In this document: piece by piece, positions 9,111-17,476 of the stretch
How the letters are laid out: each line of letters starts with the position of its first letter
Position numbering within the stretch: the stretch's first letter is position 1
NCBI RefSeq assembly: GCF_008000815.1
Contig: NZ_CP042806.1
Coordinates: 2,170,001-2,234,000 of the forward strand
DNA: 64,000 bases
DNA from: Terriglobus albidus
GTDB taxonomy: Bacteria > Acidobacteriota > Terriglobia > Terriglobales > Acidobacteriaceae
Direction of reading: 5' to 3'
Notes under the pieces: model-generated
Seen by the model: the letters and a program-made list of their open reading frames with translations, nothing else
What the model was told of the DNA's origin: nothing
Database searches by the model: none
Position numbers and translations under genes: made by a program

Positions 9111-9413
9111 TCAGTGACCGGTTGCCGCTTCAATCTCGGTTACCTGCAGCACTTCGCCGGGTTTCAGGTAGCTCTTGCGGCGAAACCAGTCCTCCATGGA
9201 GCTCTGTAGACGACTGAGCGGCACACGGTAACCGGCCTCCATGAGGCCATCGGCGACAGGAAGGGTGTCGTCGAAGACGGCATCGTTGGTGAAGTTTCGC
9301 ATCGCGAAGGAGTCAATATGAGCCAACGGAGCCGGGCGGGAAGAGCCGTCCGGAGCGATGCAGGCGATGCTGATACGGCGGATGAACATAATGCGGCCTT
9401 CTGAATAGACCAT
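9111..9413 (-). CDS. Hypothetical protein, 100 residues
   Basis: I do not recognise this protein. It is 100 residues from the first ATG, or 92 from a second ATG (residue 9), and has no signal peptide or membrane span. It contains a short beta-rich start (MFIRRISIACIAPDGSSRP) and the segment PLSRLQSSMEDWFRRKSYLKPGEVLQV. It ends directly at palindromic element A and lies 7 bp after the phosphatase gene in the same direction, so the two are likely cotranscribed. Confidence 0.55.
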   Translation of the reverse strand: MVYSEGRIMFIRRISIACIAPDGSSRPAPLAHIDSFAMRNFTNDAVFDDTLPVADGLMEAGYRVPLSRLQSSMEDWFRRKSYLKPGEVLQVTEIEAATGH

Positions 9414-9420
9414 AACTATC

Positions 9421-9984
9421 TCAAAAGGGTTCGTGAATCAGCTGTTGCGAAGCGAGCTTTCCGTCGTGGCTGTAGTGAAGCTCGATAACCCAGTTGAAGA
9501 CATCGTCCGGCCAGTGCTCGCCGCCGATCAGACGTGTGGAATCCGCCCCGAGTTTGGTGAGCAACTCAGGAATACCGCCATGCCTCCAGGAGATGAGAAT
9601 GACTTTCCCGTGCGATTCCTTCTGGAGCTCGGTGACGAAGTCATCGTTCTTCTTCTCGACGAAGTGCGTGTCGATGGGTTTGCGAATGGCTGTGCTGAGC
9701 GGCTCTACGGTCAAGCGCGGACGCAGGCTGTTCTTGCTGTCAGTCGCGGCGAAGATCGTATCGATGGTGAGGTTCTGGCCGCTGGGATCGACGAAGGGAG
9801 CGAAGTAGGCCGCATACCGTTGCGCGCGAGCTTCGCCGGCAGGAGTCAGACGGTCGCCCACCACAGGCTTCTCCGCGTGCCGGATGATGAGCAGCGTTGT
9901 GTCACGCAGACCCTCCTGCGCATGGCAGAGCAGGGAAGAAGCGCCCATGAGGGCGGCACACAGGAGAGAGCGGCGAAGCAGCAT
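9421..9984 (-). CDS. Secreted histidine-phosphatase superfamily protein
   Basis: The 187-residue protein starts with a signal peptide (LLRRSLLCAALMGASSLLCHAQ, residues 2-23). The mature part has the core TTLLIIRHAEKP, in which RHAE is the RHG/RHA phosphohistidine motif of the histidine phosphatase superfamily, followed by LTPAGEARAQRYAAYF. A later VILISWRHGGIPELL provides the second catalytic histidine typical of this fold. It would act in the periplasm; the substrate is unknown. Acidobacterial and other bacterial homologs of this short secreted type are common but uncharacterised. Confidence 0.8.
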   Translation of the reverse strand: MLLRRSLLCAALMGASSLLCHAQEGLRDTTLLIIRHAEKPVVGDRLTPAGEARAQRYAAYFAPFVDPSGQNLTIDTIFAATDSKNSLRPRLTVEPLSTAIRKPIDTHFVEKKNDDFVTELQKESHGKVILISWRHGGIPELLTKLGADSTRLIGGEHWPDDVFNWVIELHYSHDGKLASQQLIHEPF

Positions 9985-10025
9985 GGCTCCAGCGTGCCGC
10001 AGGAAGCTTAAGGACGAATGAAAAT

Positions 10026-10472
10026 CTATTCGGAGAGCGGGAGCTTATGAGGCTCGCCCGGAAGGACGAAGTCGAGCTCGTCCGGGTGCGAGTCGCGATT
10101 CACGAGCGGGAGCTGCGGCAGCTTGGAGGTATGTCCGGCTTCGCGGACCACCTGGTCAACGTGCTGCAACACCTCGTCAATGGACATGGTGTACATCTCG
10201 CGGCCATTGTCGTAGCCGGTCTCGATGATGGACTTCAGGTAGTGTCCCGCAGCCTGCGCCGCGAGATAGTCGGTAATGACGTGACCGTTCTTCGCCTTCT
10301 GCTGCACCCACGCGTCATTCGGCATGGCGATCCAGACAGGGCGGCCGTTCACGGCGAAACGGATATCGGTGGCGTCGGCGTGACGCGTTGCGATGGCGAC
10401 GACCGTGCCCTTCCAGGTGCAATGCAGGTCTTCCCCGGTAAACCGGTCGCGAGCGTGAAAGTCCTCGTACAT
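10026..10472 (-). CDS. Conserved hypothetical protein, 148 residues
   Basis: I cannot assign a family. From the ATG at 10472 the product has 148 residues; a TTG at 10508 would add 12 more (residues PRHHPSFKLVD), and neither has a clear Shine-Dalgarno. It shows no signal peptide or membrane span. The N-terminal half looks like a small beta domain (WKGTVVAIATRHADATDIRFAVNGRPVWIAMP) and the C-terminal half is helical (YLAAQAAGHYLKSIIETGYDNGREMY, IDEVLQHVDQVVREAG). It lies between the phosphatase and the tandem secreted paralogs on the same strand. Confidence 0.6.
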   Translation of the reverse strand: MYEDFHARDRFTGEDLHCTWKGTVVAIATRHADATDIRFAVNGRPVWIAMPNDAWVQQKAKNGHVITDYLAAQAAGHYLKSIIETGYDNGREMYTMSIDEVLQHVDQVVREAGHTSKLPQLPLVNRDSHPDELDFVLPGEPHKLPLSE

Positions 10473-10527
10473 ATCTACGAGCTTAAATGAGGGGTGGTGC
10501 CGGGGCAAGGTGGACCGGTTCAGAGAT

Positions 10528-11616
10528 CTACCAGCCTGCGATGGCGAGGTTTGAGAGCGAGTTTGAGGAGTCGTTCGCTCCCGGGCCCAGATAGGCGTTC
10601 CATCCGGATAGGAAGCCGGCGGTGGAGACCTGGTTCATCTCTGGCCGGTAGACGCTGGTAATGAATGAGAAGTCCGTTACCCGCCCGTCTACGACGCAGG
10701 GAGAATAGGAACGATGCTTCATCTCTTCAGCGACATAGCCCTGGGTGAGGGTGTCGGCCCGCGATAGGACACGGATGTTGTCCGGCTTGCCGTTGCGGTC
10801 GACATGGACATACGCCTGCAGCCGGGGGGTGTGCGACTGCGGCAGGCCGACGGGGCTGTATCCTCCCTGGTCGCAGGCGGCTAGCTCAGCGCCATGGGCC
10901 GGATGCAGGCGAATATTGGAGGGCGGGTTGTCCAGGGAATGATCGAGTGGCTCCAGCAGGGTGACCGTCAGCTCGGCGATCTTTCCCTCTTCGCCGAACA
11001 CTGTAATGCGGCCGGGGACGCGATGTTCACGGAGCGTATTCCAGTCGAGGATCGCGGTCACGATGCCGTTGCGCTTTACGGCTCGCAGTTCTCCGCTTGT
11101 GGCCTGGAAGCAGGTTGTTGGCGCGTCGACCAGGGAGACGGCATACATGCCGGACTCATCCGTTCGTTGCGTGCCGAAGCAGGCCAGGTTGCCATGACCG
11201 GGAGCATGTTCGCTCAGGAAACGGTCACGCGGAAGTACATCGGGGACCCCGGTCTCTCCAAGTCCGGCGAGGGCGAGCAGAAGTGCTGGTGAAAGAGAGA
11301 TATTGCGGACGTCGACGAACGTTCCCTCTGCGGTCGTGTAGGTCGTGAAGTGCTGCTTCGTAGAGGTAAACACCCGGCGCTGGCTGTCAGGGGAACTATA
11401 GAAGTCTTCGACCGTTCCGGCCTGGATCGGGTGTCCTTGTTGGTCGTAGAGCTGGAAGCTGACAATGCGATGCCAGGGCTGACGGTAGGCCTCACGGACT
11501 TCGAGACGCTGTGCCCGAAGCACGTCGGCGGGCTTCCATGGTTGTTCCGCCGGGGCCCCCATGACCGCGATTCCGCAGAGTGCGAAGATCAGTGCCCGCA
11601 TCATGCCGAACATCAT
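10528..11616 (-). CDS. Secreted protein with TonB-C-like end, paralog 1
   Basis: The 362-residue protein has a signal peptide (about 1-21) and is clearly related to its upstream neighbour at 11655. Shared landmarks are a QPWHRIV / RPWHRIV segment near residue 48, TVEDFYSS / TVEDTVYSP, YTTAEGTFVDVRN / YTLPEGTFTDRKN, a cysteine pair in ACFGTQRTDESG / SCYQIERRDDSG, and a C-terminal block with VHVDRNGKPDNIRVLSR ... YSPCVVDGRVTDFSF. That C-terminal block resembles the TonB C-terminal fold found alone in many secreted proteins. The function is unknown. The start could be either of two nearby ATG pairs. Confidence 0.7.
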   Translation of the reverse strand: MMFGMMRALIFALCGIAVMGAPAEQPWKPADVLRAQRLEVREAYRQPWHRIVSFQLYDQQGHPIQAGTVEDFYSSPDSQRRVFTSTKQHFTTYTTAEGTFVDVRNISLSPALLLALAGLGETGVPDVLPRDRFLSEHAPGHGNLACFGTQRTDESGMYAVSLVDAPTTCFQATSGELRAVKRNGIVTAILDWNTLREHRVPGRITVFGEEGKIAELTVTLLEPLDHSLDNPPSNIRLHPAHGAELAACDQGGYSPVGLPQSHTPRLQAYVHVDRNGKPDNIRVLSRADTLTQGYVAEEMKHRSYSPCVVDGRVTDFSFITSVYRPEMNQVSTAGFLSGWNAYLGPGANDSSNSLSNLAIAGW

Positions 11617-11654
11617 AGCCCCGGTGCGCCATGGTTGGGGGGAAGGTTATTTGC

Positions 11655-12668
11655 TTAGAATCGGGAAAAAGGCCCCTTTCGGAACCGAAAGCGATCGGGT
11701 CCCCACCAGAGCGTCGTCAGACCATAATCTGTCGCTTTTCCGGAGATTACGCATGGAGCGTATGTTTTCTTCCGGATCTCGTCCTGCGCCTCGCCCTCGA
11801 ATAAAGCGGAGGCGGAAGCGATGACGGATGTGCGGTCAACCTTTCCCTGTTCATTGATATGAACATCGAGGAACACGCCACGTGTACTGAGCGAGGTCGG
11901 AGCGGATGCGGTTATCTCGGTTCCTCCGGAATCGCATGAGCTGATCTCGGATCGTTCGCCAGGATAGATCGCCTCCGAAGGCCTCTGGATGGTTCCGTTT
12001 TCAGAAAGAGATTCCAGCAGTGTCGTCTCGAGAGAGGCGAGGGTGCCTCCCTCAGTCGCGACCAGGACGCGGGAGGGAACGTATCTCTGATTGAGCAGTA
12101 GCTGCGCGTTAACCGCAGTCATGATGTGTTCCAGGGTCACAGTTCGTAGTATCCCGCCTTGATCGAAGCAGAATGAAGGAACACTTCTGCTGTTGAATGC
12201 GATGAATCCGGAGTCGTCCCGCCTTTCGATCTGGTAGCAGCTGAAGTTAGTGTCAGGGAGAGCCGCAATAGCGAGAATGCGGTCCTTAGCCAGGAACTGC
12301 GGCACAAGTTGAGGGGACATGCCTTGCAAGCCGAAGCGAAGCATTCCAGGAAGGATCGCGTTCTTGCGATCCGTAAATGTTCCTTCCGGAAGCGTGTAGA
12401 TCGAGAACGATTCCTTCGCGGAACTGTAGGTGCGTTTCTGGTGAAACGGAGAATAGACGGTATCTTCTACCGTGCCGGTGATCTCTTTCTTCTTATCGCC
12501 GGGAAAAAGAATGAAGTGAACGATGCGATGCCAGGGTCTTGAATAAGCAGTGACGAATGCATCTCGTTCGGCAGCAAGCAGGCTCTGCGGAGACGGCTGC
12601 CTGCCGGGCTGCGTGCCGATCAGCGAGGCTGACGATAGCAGGAAAACGCTAAGGAGAACTCGCCTCAA
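11655..12668 (-). CDS. Secreted protein with TonB-C-like end, paralog 2
   Basis: The 337-residue protein is the tandem paralog of the 10528 gene, with the same order of landmarks: signal peptide (RRVLLSVFLLSSASLIGTQ), RPWHRIVHF, TVEDTVYSPFHQKRTY, YTLPEGTFTDRKN, SCYQIERRDDSG, a long variable middle and a TonB-C-like end (VHINEQGKVDRTSVI, KKTYAPCVISGKATDY). The start codon is TTG with AGGGGG 4 nt upstream. The pair probably arose by local duplication; the amino acid identity outside the landmarks is low, so the duplication is old. Confidence 0.7.
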   Translation of the reverse strand: MRRVLLSVFLLSSASLIGTQPGRQPSPQSLLAAERDAFVTAYSRPWHRIVHFILFPGDKKKEITGTVEDTVYSPFHQKRTYSSAKESFSIYTLPEGTFTDRKNAILPGMLRFGLQGMSPQLVPQFLAKDRILAIAALPDTNFSCYQIERRDDSGFIAFNSRSVPSFCFDQGGILRTVTLEHIMTAVNAQLLLNQRYVPSRVLVATEGGTLASLETTLLESLSENGTIQRPSEAIYPGERSEISSCDSGGTEITASAPTSLSTRGVFLDVHINEQGKVDRTSVIASASALFEGEAQDEIRKKTYAPCVISGKATDYGLTTLWWGPDRFRFRKGPFSRF

Positions 12669-12697
12669 TCGACCCCCTAGTTGAGGGCTCGATCATC

Positions 12698-13105
12698 TCA
12701 CTTGACGACAAGCAGGGCAATCATCAGGGCGATGGCGGCGAGCAGCAGTGCAAGCAGGATCCAGAACCAGCTCTGGAAGCTGTGGAGCTGATGCTCCAAC
12801 TGATCGATCTGGCGGCTGCTTGCCTCCTGGTGGGTGCGGAGCTCGGTGGAGAGATGCTCGATCCGCTGGTTCAGGTCCTGATGTGTTTCAAAGATCTGCT
12901 TGCTGAGGGAGACGTGAGAACGGGCAACCTGGCCGAGCTCGGTTTTCAGCGCCTCCGTCGCCTCGTTGAGCGGAGTGAGGTCGAGTTCCGCCGGCGCAGC
13001 GGCAGGAGCAGCCAGGCGAGAAGCGACCAGTGACTCAAGCAAAGGAATCAGGCGGATGAGCTTGGGAAGGTGTTCCGTCAGTTGGAGAAGAAGCTTGGGC
13101 CACAT
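12698..13105 (-). CDS. Coiled-coil protein with C-terminal membrane anchor
   Basis: The 135-residue protein has an amphipathic N-terminus (MWPKLLLQLTEHLPKLIRLIPLLESL), a Pro/Ala-rich linker, a long predicted coiled coil (about 45-108) and a single hydrophobic span at the very C-terminus (WFWILLALLLAAIALMIALLVV). This makes it a tail-anchored type membrane protein. I do not recognise a family. It is on the same strand as the SRPBCC gene 38 bp upstream and may be cotranscribed with it. Confidence 0.65.
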   Translation of the reverse strand: MWPKLLLQLTEHLPKLIRLIPLLESLVASRLAAPAAAPAELDLTPLNEATEALKTELGQVARSHVSLSKQIFETHQDLNQRIEHLSTELRTHQEASSRQIDQLEHQLHSFQSWFWILLALLLAAIALMIALLVVK

Positions 13106-13143
13106 AGGTTTAGGGTGCCGGGTATCGCCGGGAATCGCAAGTC

Positions 13144-13704
13144 CTAACGCCGGTTGAGGCTGGCTACCAGCTTCGGCAGGATCGAATCCAGTTTCTTCTG
13201 ACGGGTCCGGAAGTTGGAGGCGAGTTGCCGCCTGATGATGGCGGACGAGGCGAGAGCCATGGGTGGGGTGAACTCAATGTCATCGGTGACCCGGGTGCCG
13301 TGGATCGGGACTCCGGCCTCATTGGCGCGGGTCTCTTCGCTGACGCTGTGGGTGTGTTTCCAGTAACGGAAGGGACCGCGAAGCTGAACATCTGTGAAGT
13401 GATGGTTCCACGCGAACTCGGTGATCTCGACCTCCCAGGGAACCCGGAAGTTGATAAGCGGCAGGGGAACTAAACAGGCTGAGACCGTAAAGCGGCTGCC
13501 GGCACCCGCGGCGATGCTCTTCAGGCGCAGGGCGGGGTCCGGCGCCACAGGCCGTGAAGGCGGAGGAGCAAGAGCGGCCTCCTCGATCCGGACCTTGAAG
13601 AACTTCGGCATCAGCAGCGGCAGATTGTATGGATTCGCAAAAAAGGCGAAGACCAGCTCGACCGGGTAGGGGACCCACTGCTCGGTATGAAATGTGGCCG
13701 GCAC
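13144..13704 (-). CDS. SRPBCC-family protein
   Basis: The 186-residue protein has the start typical of SRPBCC (START/cyclase-like) proteins, with a beta strand followed by VELVFAFFANPYNLPLLMPKFFKVRI, then FRVPWEVEITEFAWNHHFTDVQLRGPFRYWKHTH and a long C-terminal helix (SSAIIRRQLASNFRTRQKKLDSIL). Proteins of this fold bind hydrophobic ligands; the ligand is unknown. A loop of about 25 residues rich in Pro and Ala sits between the first helix and the next strand. It is divergent from the siderophore receptor gene and shares its upstream region. Confidence 0.75.
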   Translation of the reverse strand: MPATFHTEQWVPYPVELVFAFFANPYNLPLLMPKFFKVRIEEAALAPPPSRPVAPDPALRLKSIAAGAGSRFTVSACLVPLPLINFRVPWEVEITEFAWNHHFTDVQLRGPFRYWKHTHSVSEETRANEAGVPIHGTRVTDDIEFTPPMALASSAIIRRQLASNFRTRQKKLDSILPKLVASLNRR

Positions 13705-13731
13705 GGCTTTCAGAGTACTCGAACGATTACC

Positions 13732-13816
13732 GACCGAAATAGTCGGAAATTTTTCTCAAATAGGACTCGAAAGGTCGCCAATTGCGATATGCTGCCTATA
13801 TCGGACTGAAAAAGTC
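13732..13816. promoter_or_regulatory. Three GACyGAAAwrGTC-like sites before the siderophore receptor
   Basis: Three 13-bp near-palindromic sites occur in the divergent region: GACCGAAATAGTC at 13732-13744, GACTCGAAAGGTC at 13764-13776 and GACTGAAAAAGTC at 13804-13816. Their starts are 32 and 40 bp apart, about three and four helical turns. They do not match a classical Fur box. The position between the receptor gene and the SRPBCC gene makes an operator for iron or other regulation plausible; this is inference from repetition only. Confidence 0.5.
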
Positions 13817-13952
13817 GTTGATCGCTCTCAGGAAGTTTCTGAGGGGCGAAGGTGTGCCGCGAACGGTTGAGGGGCTGCTTCGGGCGGAAGACAAGACTGG
13901 GAAGCGTGTGAAGGTGAGGGCCTCCGCGCAGACCAAACCCTGGAGGATTGGC

Positions 13953-16574
13953 ATGAAGAGGCCTTTGGATCGTTGGAAGCTTTGGCAGAAGCGTAGTGCG
14001 AAGGTGGTGGCGGTAACCCTTGCGGCATATGGCGCCGGCGAGGGAGCAGTTGCCCAGGAAGGTCATGGACATGATCATTCGCATCACGCGCCTATCTCGC
14101 AGGGCGTGGTGAAGTTCAATATCCCCGCCGGACAGATGGATGAGGCGCTGCGGAGCTTTGAGTCGCAGAGCGGCAGCAAGGTGAACCTGAAGGTTCCCGC
14201 TGAGACGGTCGCGGGCTTCCGCACCAAGGGCGTCAGCGGCATGATGTCTGCCGAGCAGGCGTTGCGTGCGTTGCTGGGCGAAACCGGTCTGGGCGTGAAG
14301 GTTGTAAGCGATTCGACCTTTGAGATCGGCGTGCAGAACTCCGAGCAGGTGGACGTAACGACGCAGTCGACGACCGTCGCGCTGACGCAGTTCACGCAGC
14401 CGCTGCTGGACACGGCGCAGACCGTCAATGTGATTCCGCAGTACATCATGCAGGAGCAGCAGGTCACCACGCTGCGCGATACGCTGCGCAACTCGCCGGG
14501 CATATCCATCGCCGCCGGAGAGGGAGGAGCCCAGGGAGACAATTTGACGATTCGCGGATTCTCCGCGCGGAACGATATGTTCCTCGACGGCATTCGTGAC
14601 TTCGGAAGCTACTATCGTGATGCTTTTGACTACGAGCAGGTGGCGGTGCTGCAGGGACCGGCCAGCGTACAGTTTGGCCGTGGATCGACGGGTGGCGTCA
14701 TCAACCAGGAGACGAAACAGCCGCAGACGAATCAGTTTGCGCATGGATCGCTGCAGCTAGGTACGAACCTGATGCGGCGTGTTACCGGTGACATCAATGT
14801 TCCGCTGCAGGACACGCTCGATGGCGCGGCGTTTCGTTTGAATGTGGTTGGCTCCCAGAGCAAGGTTGCACAGCGCGATTATGCGGAGATTCGGCGCTTC
14901 GGTATTGCTCCATCCCTTATCTTCGGCCTGAACTCGCCGACGCGTTTCAGCCTCAACTATCTACATGAAGGCGAGAACTCGACTCCGGATTATGGCCTGC
15001 CTTACTTTGGGCCGCGTGTCGCTCAGGTGAACCGCAAGAATTACTACGGCTTCGCGAATGACAACTTCCTGCGGACGAATCCTGATGTTGTCACGGCGAA
15101 GGTGGAACATGACATCGGCACACGGGCAACGCTGCGCAACGTTACGCGCTGGGGCAACTACCCTCGCAATGTCGTGATCACCGAGCCTCAGATCCTGACG
15201 GCGGGCACGCTGACTGCGATTAAAGACTCGACGGGAAAGATCACCGGATATAACGCTACCTGCGCTCCGACCAATGCGACTGCTTGCTATCCGGTAACCA
15301 CTCCTCTCAGTAATGTGCAGGTCACCCGTGCACAGATTCCGGTCAACAGCACGGAAGACATCATCTGGAACCAGACCAGCGCTGTCGGCCACTTCTCGCT
15401 GGGGCATATCGAGAACGATGCTGTGATCATGGCGGAAGGCGGGCGTGAGCGTTCGATGCCACAACGTACCAACCGTACAGTTGGGTCTACGAATGCGCTG
15501 AACCCAGCGCAGGATGTGTATGCCGCAACTTACGCAACGCCTCCCGGACGTACGCATATCACCTCATGGAGTTATGGCATCGGCTTCAACGACACCATGA
15601 AACTGACGCAGTGGTTGATGCTTTCCGGCGGTGTGCGATTCGATCACTTCGAGACACAGTCCGACCAGGCAGCTACGGTGAATGGCGCGGTGGTGCTCCC
15701 ATGGCGTGTGGACGATAAGCCGACCTATCGCGCGGCTGTCGTGGTGAAACCGAGGCCAAACGGAAGTGTGTACTTCGATTGGGGCACCAGTTTCAATCCT
15801 TCCGCAGAGAGTCTAAGCCTGAGTGCCAATAACGCAACGCAGGCGCCGCAGGAAAACGAGACCTACGAGGCTGGTGCGAAGTGGGCGTTCATGCGCGATC
15901 GTCTCAACGTCAACGGAGCTTACTTCCGTACGACGAAGTCGAACGTCTATGAAACCGATCCGTTCGATACCACTCAGGTTCGCAATGTAGGCAATCAGCG
16001 AATCCAGGGCGTGCAGTTCGGTGTCTTAGGGCACCTCCCTCAGCACTTCGACATTCTTGCCGGTTACGCCTATCTGTCCGGACGTGTCACAGCAACTGCC
16101 TTGAATGCATCCCCGTTTGCTACTCAGGCCGCAGCGATTGCGGCACAGGGAGATGCGGCCAGCCTGGCTCTTTCAAGGACGGCGCCGTTCTACATCAATC
16201 CGGTAGGCATGCCGTTTGCTAATGTACCGAAGAACACGGGCAATCTGTGGGTGACGCACGATATCGGATGGGGCTTTGTTGGCGGCTTCGGATCCAATTA
16301 CACGGCAGCGCGCCGCGCCAGCACCGGGGCTCTGATTGCGGTCTATGACACGACGGCGTCCACGAACGTGAACAATGTCCGCCTGGATTACAAAGCCATC
16401 CCTGATTACTGGATCTTCTCAGCGATGGTACGCAAGCCTCTCAGCGACCGTCTCGACTTCCAGGCCAACCTCAACAACCTTGGCAACAAGTTCTATATTG
16501 ACCAGCCGCATCCGAATCACCTGATTCCCGGAGAAGGCTTCAACGCGCAATTCGGTTTCAACATGAAGTTCTAG
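13953..16574 (+). CDS. TonB-dependent siderophore receptor with STN domain (Fiu-like)
   Basis: The outer-membrane receptor has 873 residues from the ATG at 13953, chosen because GGAGGA lies just upstream and a signal peptide follows (KRSAKVVAVTLAAYGAGEGAVAQ). The mature protein begins with a His-rich stretch EGHGHDHSHH, then a secretin/STN domain (KFNIPAGQMDEALRSFESQSG to VVSDSTFEIG), a plug domain (TAQTVNVIPQYIMQEQ, SPGISIAAGEGGAQGDNLTIRGFSARND, VLQGPASVQFGRGSTGGVINQ) and a 22-strand-type barrel ending in the C-terminal aromatic QFGFNMKF. The plug features and the PiuC-like neighbour point to catecholate siderophores as in Fiu/PiuA. STN domains usually signal to a FecR-type anti-sigma, but none is encoded nearby. 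Confidence 0.92.
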   Translation: MKRPLDRWKLWQKRSAKVVAVTLAAYGAGEGAVAQEGHGHDHSHHAPISQGVVKFNIPAGQMDEALRSFESQSGSKVNLKVPAETVAGFRTKGVSGMMSAEQALRALLGETGLGVKVVSDSTFEIGVQNSEQVDVTTQSTTVALTQFTQPLLDTAQTVNVIPQYIMQEQQVTTLRDTLRNSPGISIAAGEGGAQGDNLTIRGFSARNDMFLDGIRDFGSYYRDAFDYEQVAVLQGPASVQFGRGSTGGVINQETKQPQTNQFAHGSLQLGTNLMRRVTGDINVPLQDTLDGAAFRLNVVGSQSKVAQRDYAEIRRFGIAPSLIFGLNSPTRFSLNYLHEGENSTPDYGLPYFGPRVAQVNRKNYYGFANDNFLRTNPDVVTAKVEHDIGTRATLRNVTRWGNYPRNVVITEPQILTAGTLTAIKDSTGKITGYNATCAPTNATACYPVTTPLSNVQVTRAQIPVNSTEDIIWNQTSAVGHFSLGHIENDAVIMAEGGRERSMPQRTNRTVGSTNALNPAQDVYAATYATPPGRTHITSWSYGIGFNDTMKLTQWLMLSGGVRFDHFETQSDQAATVNGAVVLPWRVDDKPTYRAAVVVKPRPNGSVYFDWGTSFNPSAESLSLSANNATQAPQENETYEAGAKWAFMRDRLNVNGAYFRTTKSNVYETDPFDTTQVRNVGNQRIQGVQFGVLGHLPQHFDILAGYAYLSGRVTATALNASPFATQAAAIAAQGDAASLALSRTAPFYINPVGMPFANVPKNTGNLWVTHDIGWGFVGGFGSNYTAARRASTGALIAVYDTTASTNVNNVRLDYKAIPDYWIFSAMVRKPLSDRLDFQANLNNLGNKFYIDQPHPNHLIPGEGFNAQFGFNMKF

Positions 16575-16580
16575 CCTGAG

Positions 16581-16610
16581 GCCGCGGGCACACCGTTTGC
16601 TGCTCGCGGC
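16581..16610. other. Intercistronic hairpin between receptor and dioxygenase genes
   Basis: GCCGCGGGCA (16581-16590) pairs with TGCTCGCGGC (16601-16610) with one mismatch and a 10-nt loop, seven bases after the receptor stop codon. No T-run follows. It could be an attenuator or an mRNA-stabilising stem that makes expression of the receptor and the downstream gene unequal. Confidence 0.45.
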
Positions 16611-16634
16611 TTACTTTCGAAAGCCTGTACCAAA

Positions 16635-17315
16635 ATGCTGATTACGATTCCCGATGTATTAAATCCCGAGCAGGTAAGACAGGCACGGGTTCTGCTGGAC
16701 AATGCGGAGTGGATGGACGGCAAGGTCACCGCCGGTCATCAGTCCGCGCTGGCGAAGCATAATGCCCAGTTGGCGGAGAACTCGCCGGTAGCGCAGCAAC
16801 TCGGCGAGATGATTTTGAACGCGCTCGGACAGAATCCTCTCTTTATCTCGGCCGCCCTGCCTTCCAAGATCTTTCCTCCGCTCTTCAATCGTTATGCCGG
16901 TGGACAGAACTTCGGCACGCATGTCGACAATGCCATCCGCCAGGTAACCGGTACGCCGTTCCGCATCCGCACGGATCTCTCCTGCACGCTGTTCTTCAGC
17001 AATCCTGAGGAGTACGACGGTGGTGTGCTGAATATTGAAGATGTGTATGGCGTGCAGAGCGTGAAGCTACCCGCGGGGCACATGGTTCTGTATCCCTCAA
17101 CGAGTCTGCATCATGTCACTCCGGTGACTCGTGGAGCTCGTGTGAGCTCGTTCTTCTGGCTGCAGAGCATGGTGCGCCAGGATGCGCAGCGCACACTGCT
17201 CTTCGACCTCGATACCTCAATCCAGAGGCTGGCTGCCGATCATCCGGAGCATCCTTCAACCGTGCAATTGACCGGTGTGTATCACAACCTGCTGCGGCAG
17301 TGGGCTGAGCTGTAG
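16635..17315 (+). CDS. PKHD-type Fe(II)/2-oxoglutarate hydroxylase (PiuC/YbiX family)
   Basis: The 226-residue protein has the PiuC/YbiX signature: [21 protein letters not shown], a GKVTAGHQ stretch, [19 protein letters not shown] carrying the first His and Asp of the iron-binding triad, [16 protein letters not shown], and [25 protein letters not shown] carrying the distal His and the Arg that binds 2-oxoglutarate. Genes of this family typically accompany Fiu/PiuA-type catecholate receptors, as here, and are thought to aid use of the siderophore, though the reaction is not established. It begins 60 bp after the receptor gene and is probably in the same operon. Confidence 0.93.
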   Translation: MLITIPDVLNPEQVRQARVLLDNAEWMDGKVTAGHQSALAKHNAQLAENSPVAQQLGEMILNALGQNPLFISAALPSKIFPPLFNRYAGGQNFGTHVDNAIRQVTGTPFRIRTDLSCTLFFSNPEEYDGGVLNIEDVYGVQSVKLPAGHMVLYPSTSLHHVTPVTRGARVSSFFWLQSMVRQDAQRTLLFDLDTSIQRLAADHPEHPSTVQLTGVYHNLLRQWAEL

Positions 17316-17411
17316 ACAGAGTTCAGGATGGGTGCGCCGGCCTTGCCTCGGAACATGGCCCGTGCGCCCGGAAGGGTCCGAAGCAAACACACACGGTGCT
17401 TCGGGCAACAC

Positions 17412-17452
17412 GCAGGTGGAGCTGGTCGCCCTCACGACCAGGCTCCATCTGC
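17412..17452. terminator. Hairpin between convergent piuC-like and fasciclin genes
   Basis: A long stem with one bulged base is formed by GCAG plus TGGAGCTGGTCG (17417-17428) and CGACCAGGCTCCA (17435-17447) plus CTGC. It lies between two convergent genes and may terminate both. There is no clear U-tract. Confidence 0.45.
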
Positions 17453-17476
17453 CGTGGCACGAGTTTGATGACAGGC

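Noticed and set aside
13782-13952. N-terminal extension of the siderophore receptor to an ATG at 13782
   Set aside because: It would place 57 basic residues before the signal peptide and would run through one of the putative operator sites; the ATG at 13953 has GGAGGA upstream.
13710-14744. Minus-strand open frame of 344 codons opposite the receptor gene
   Set aside because: It is a shadow of the receptor reading frame and also covers the intergenic operator region; no domain is visible.
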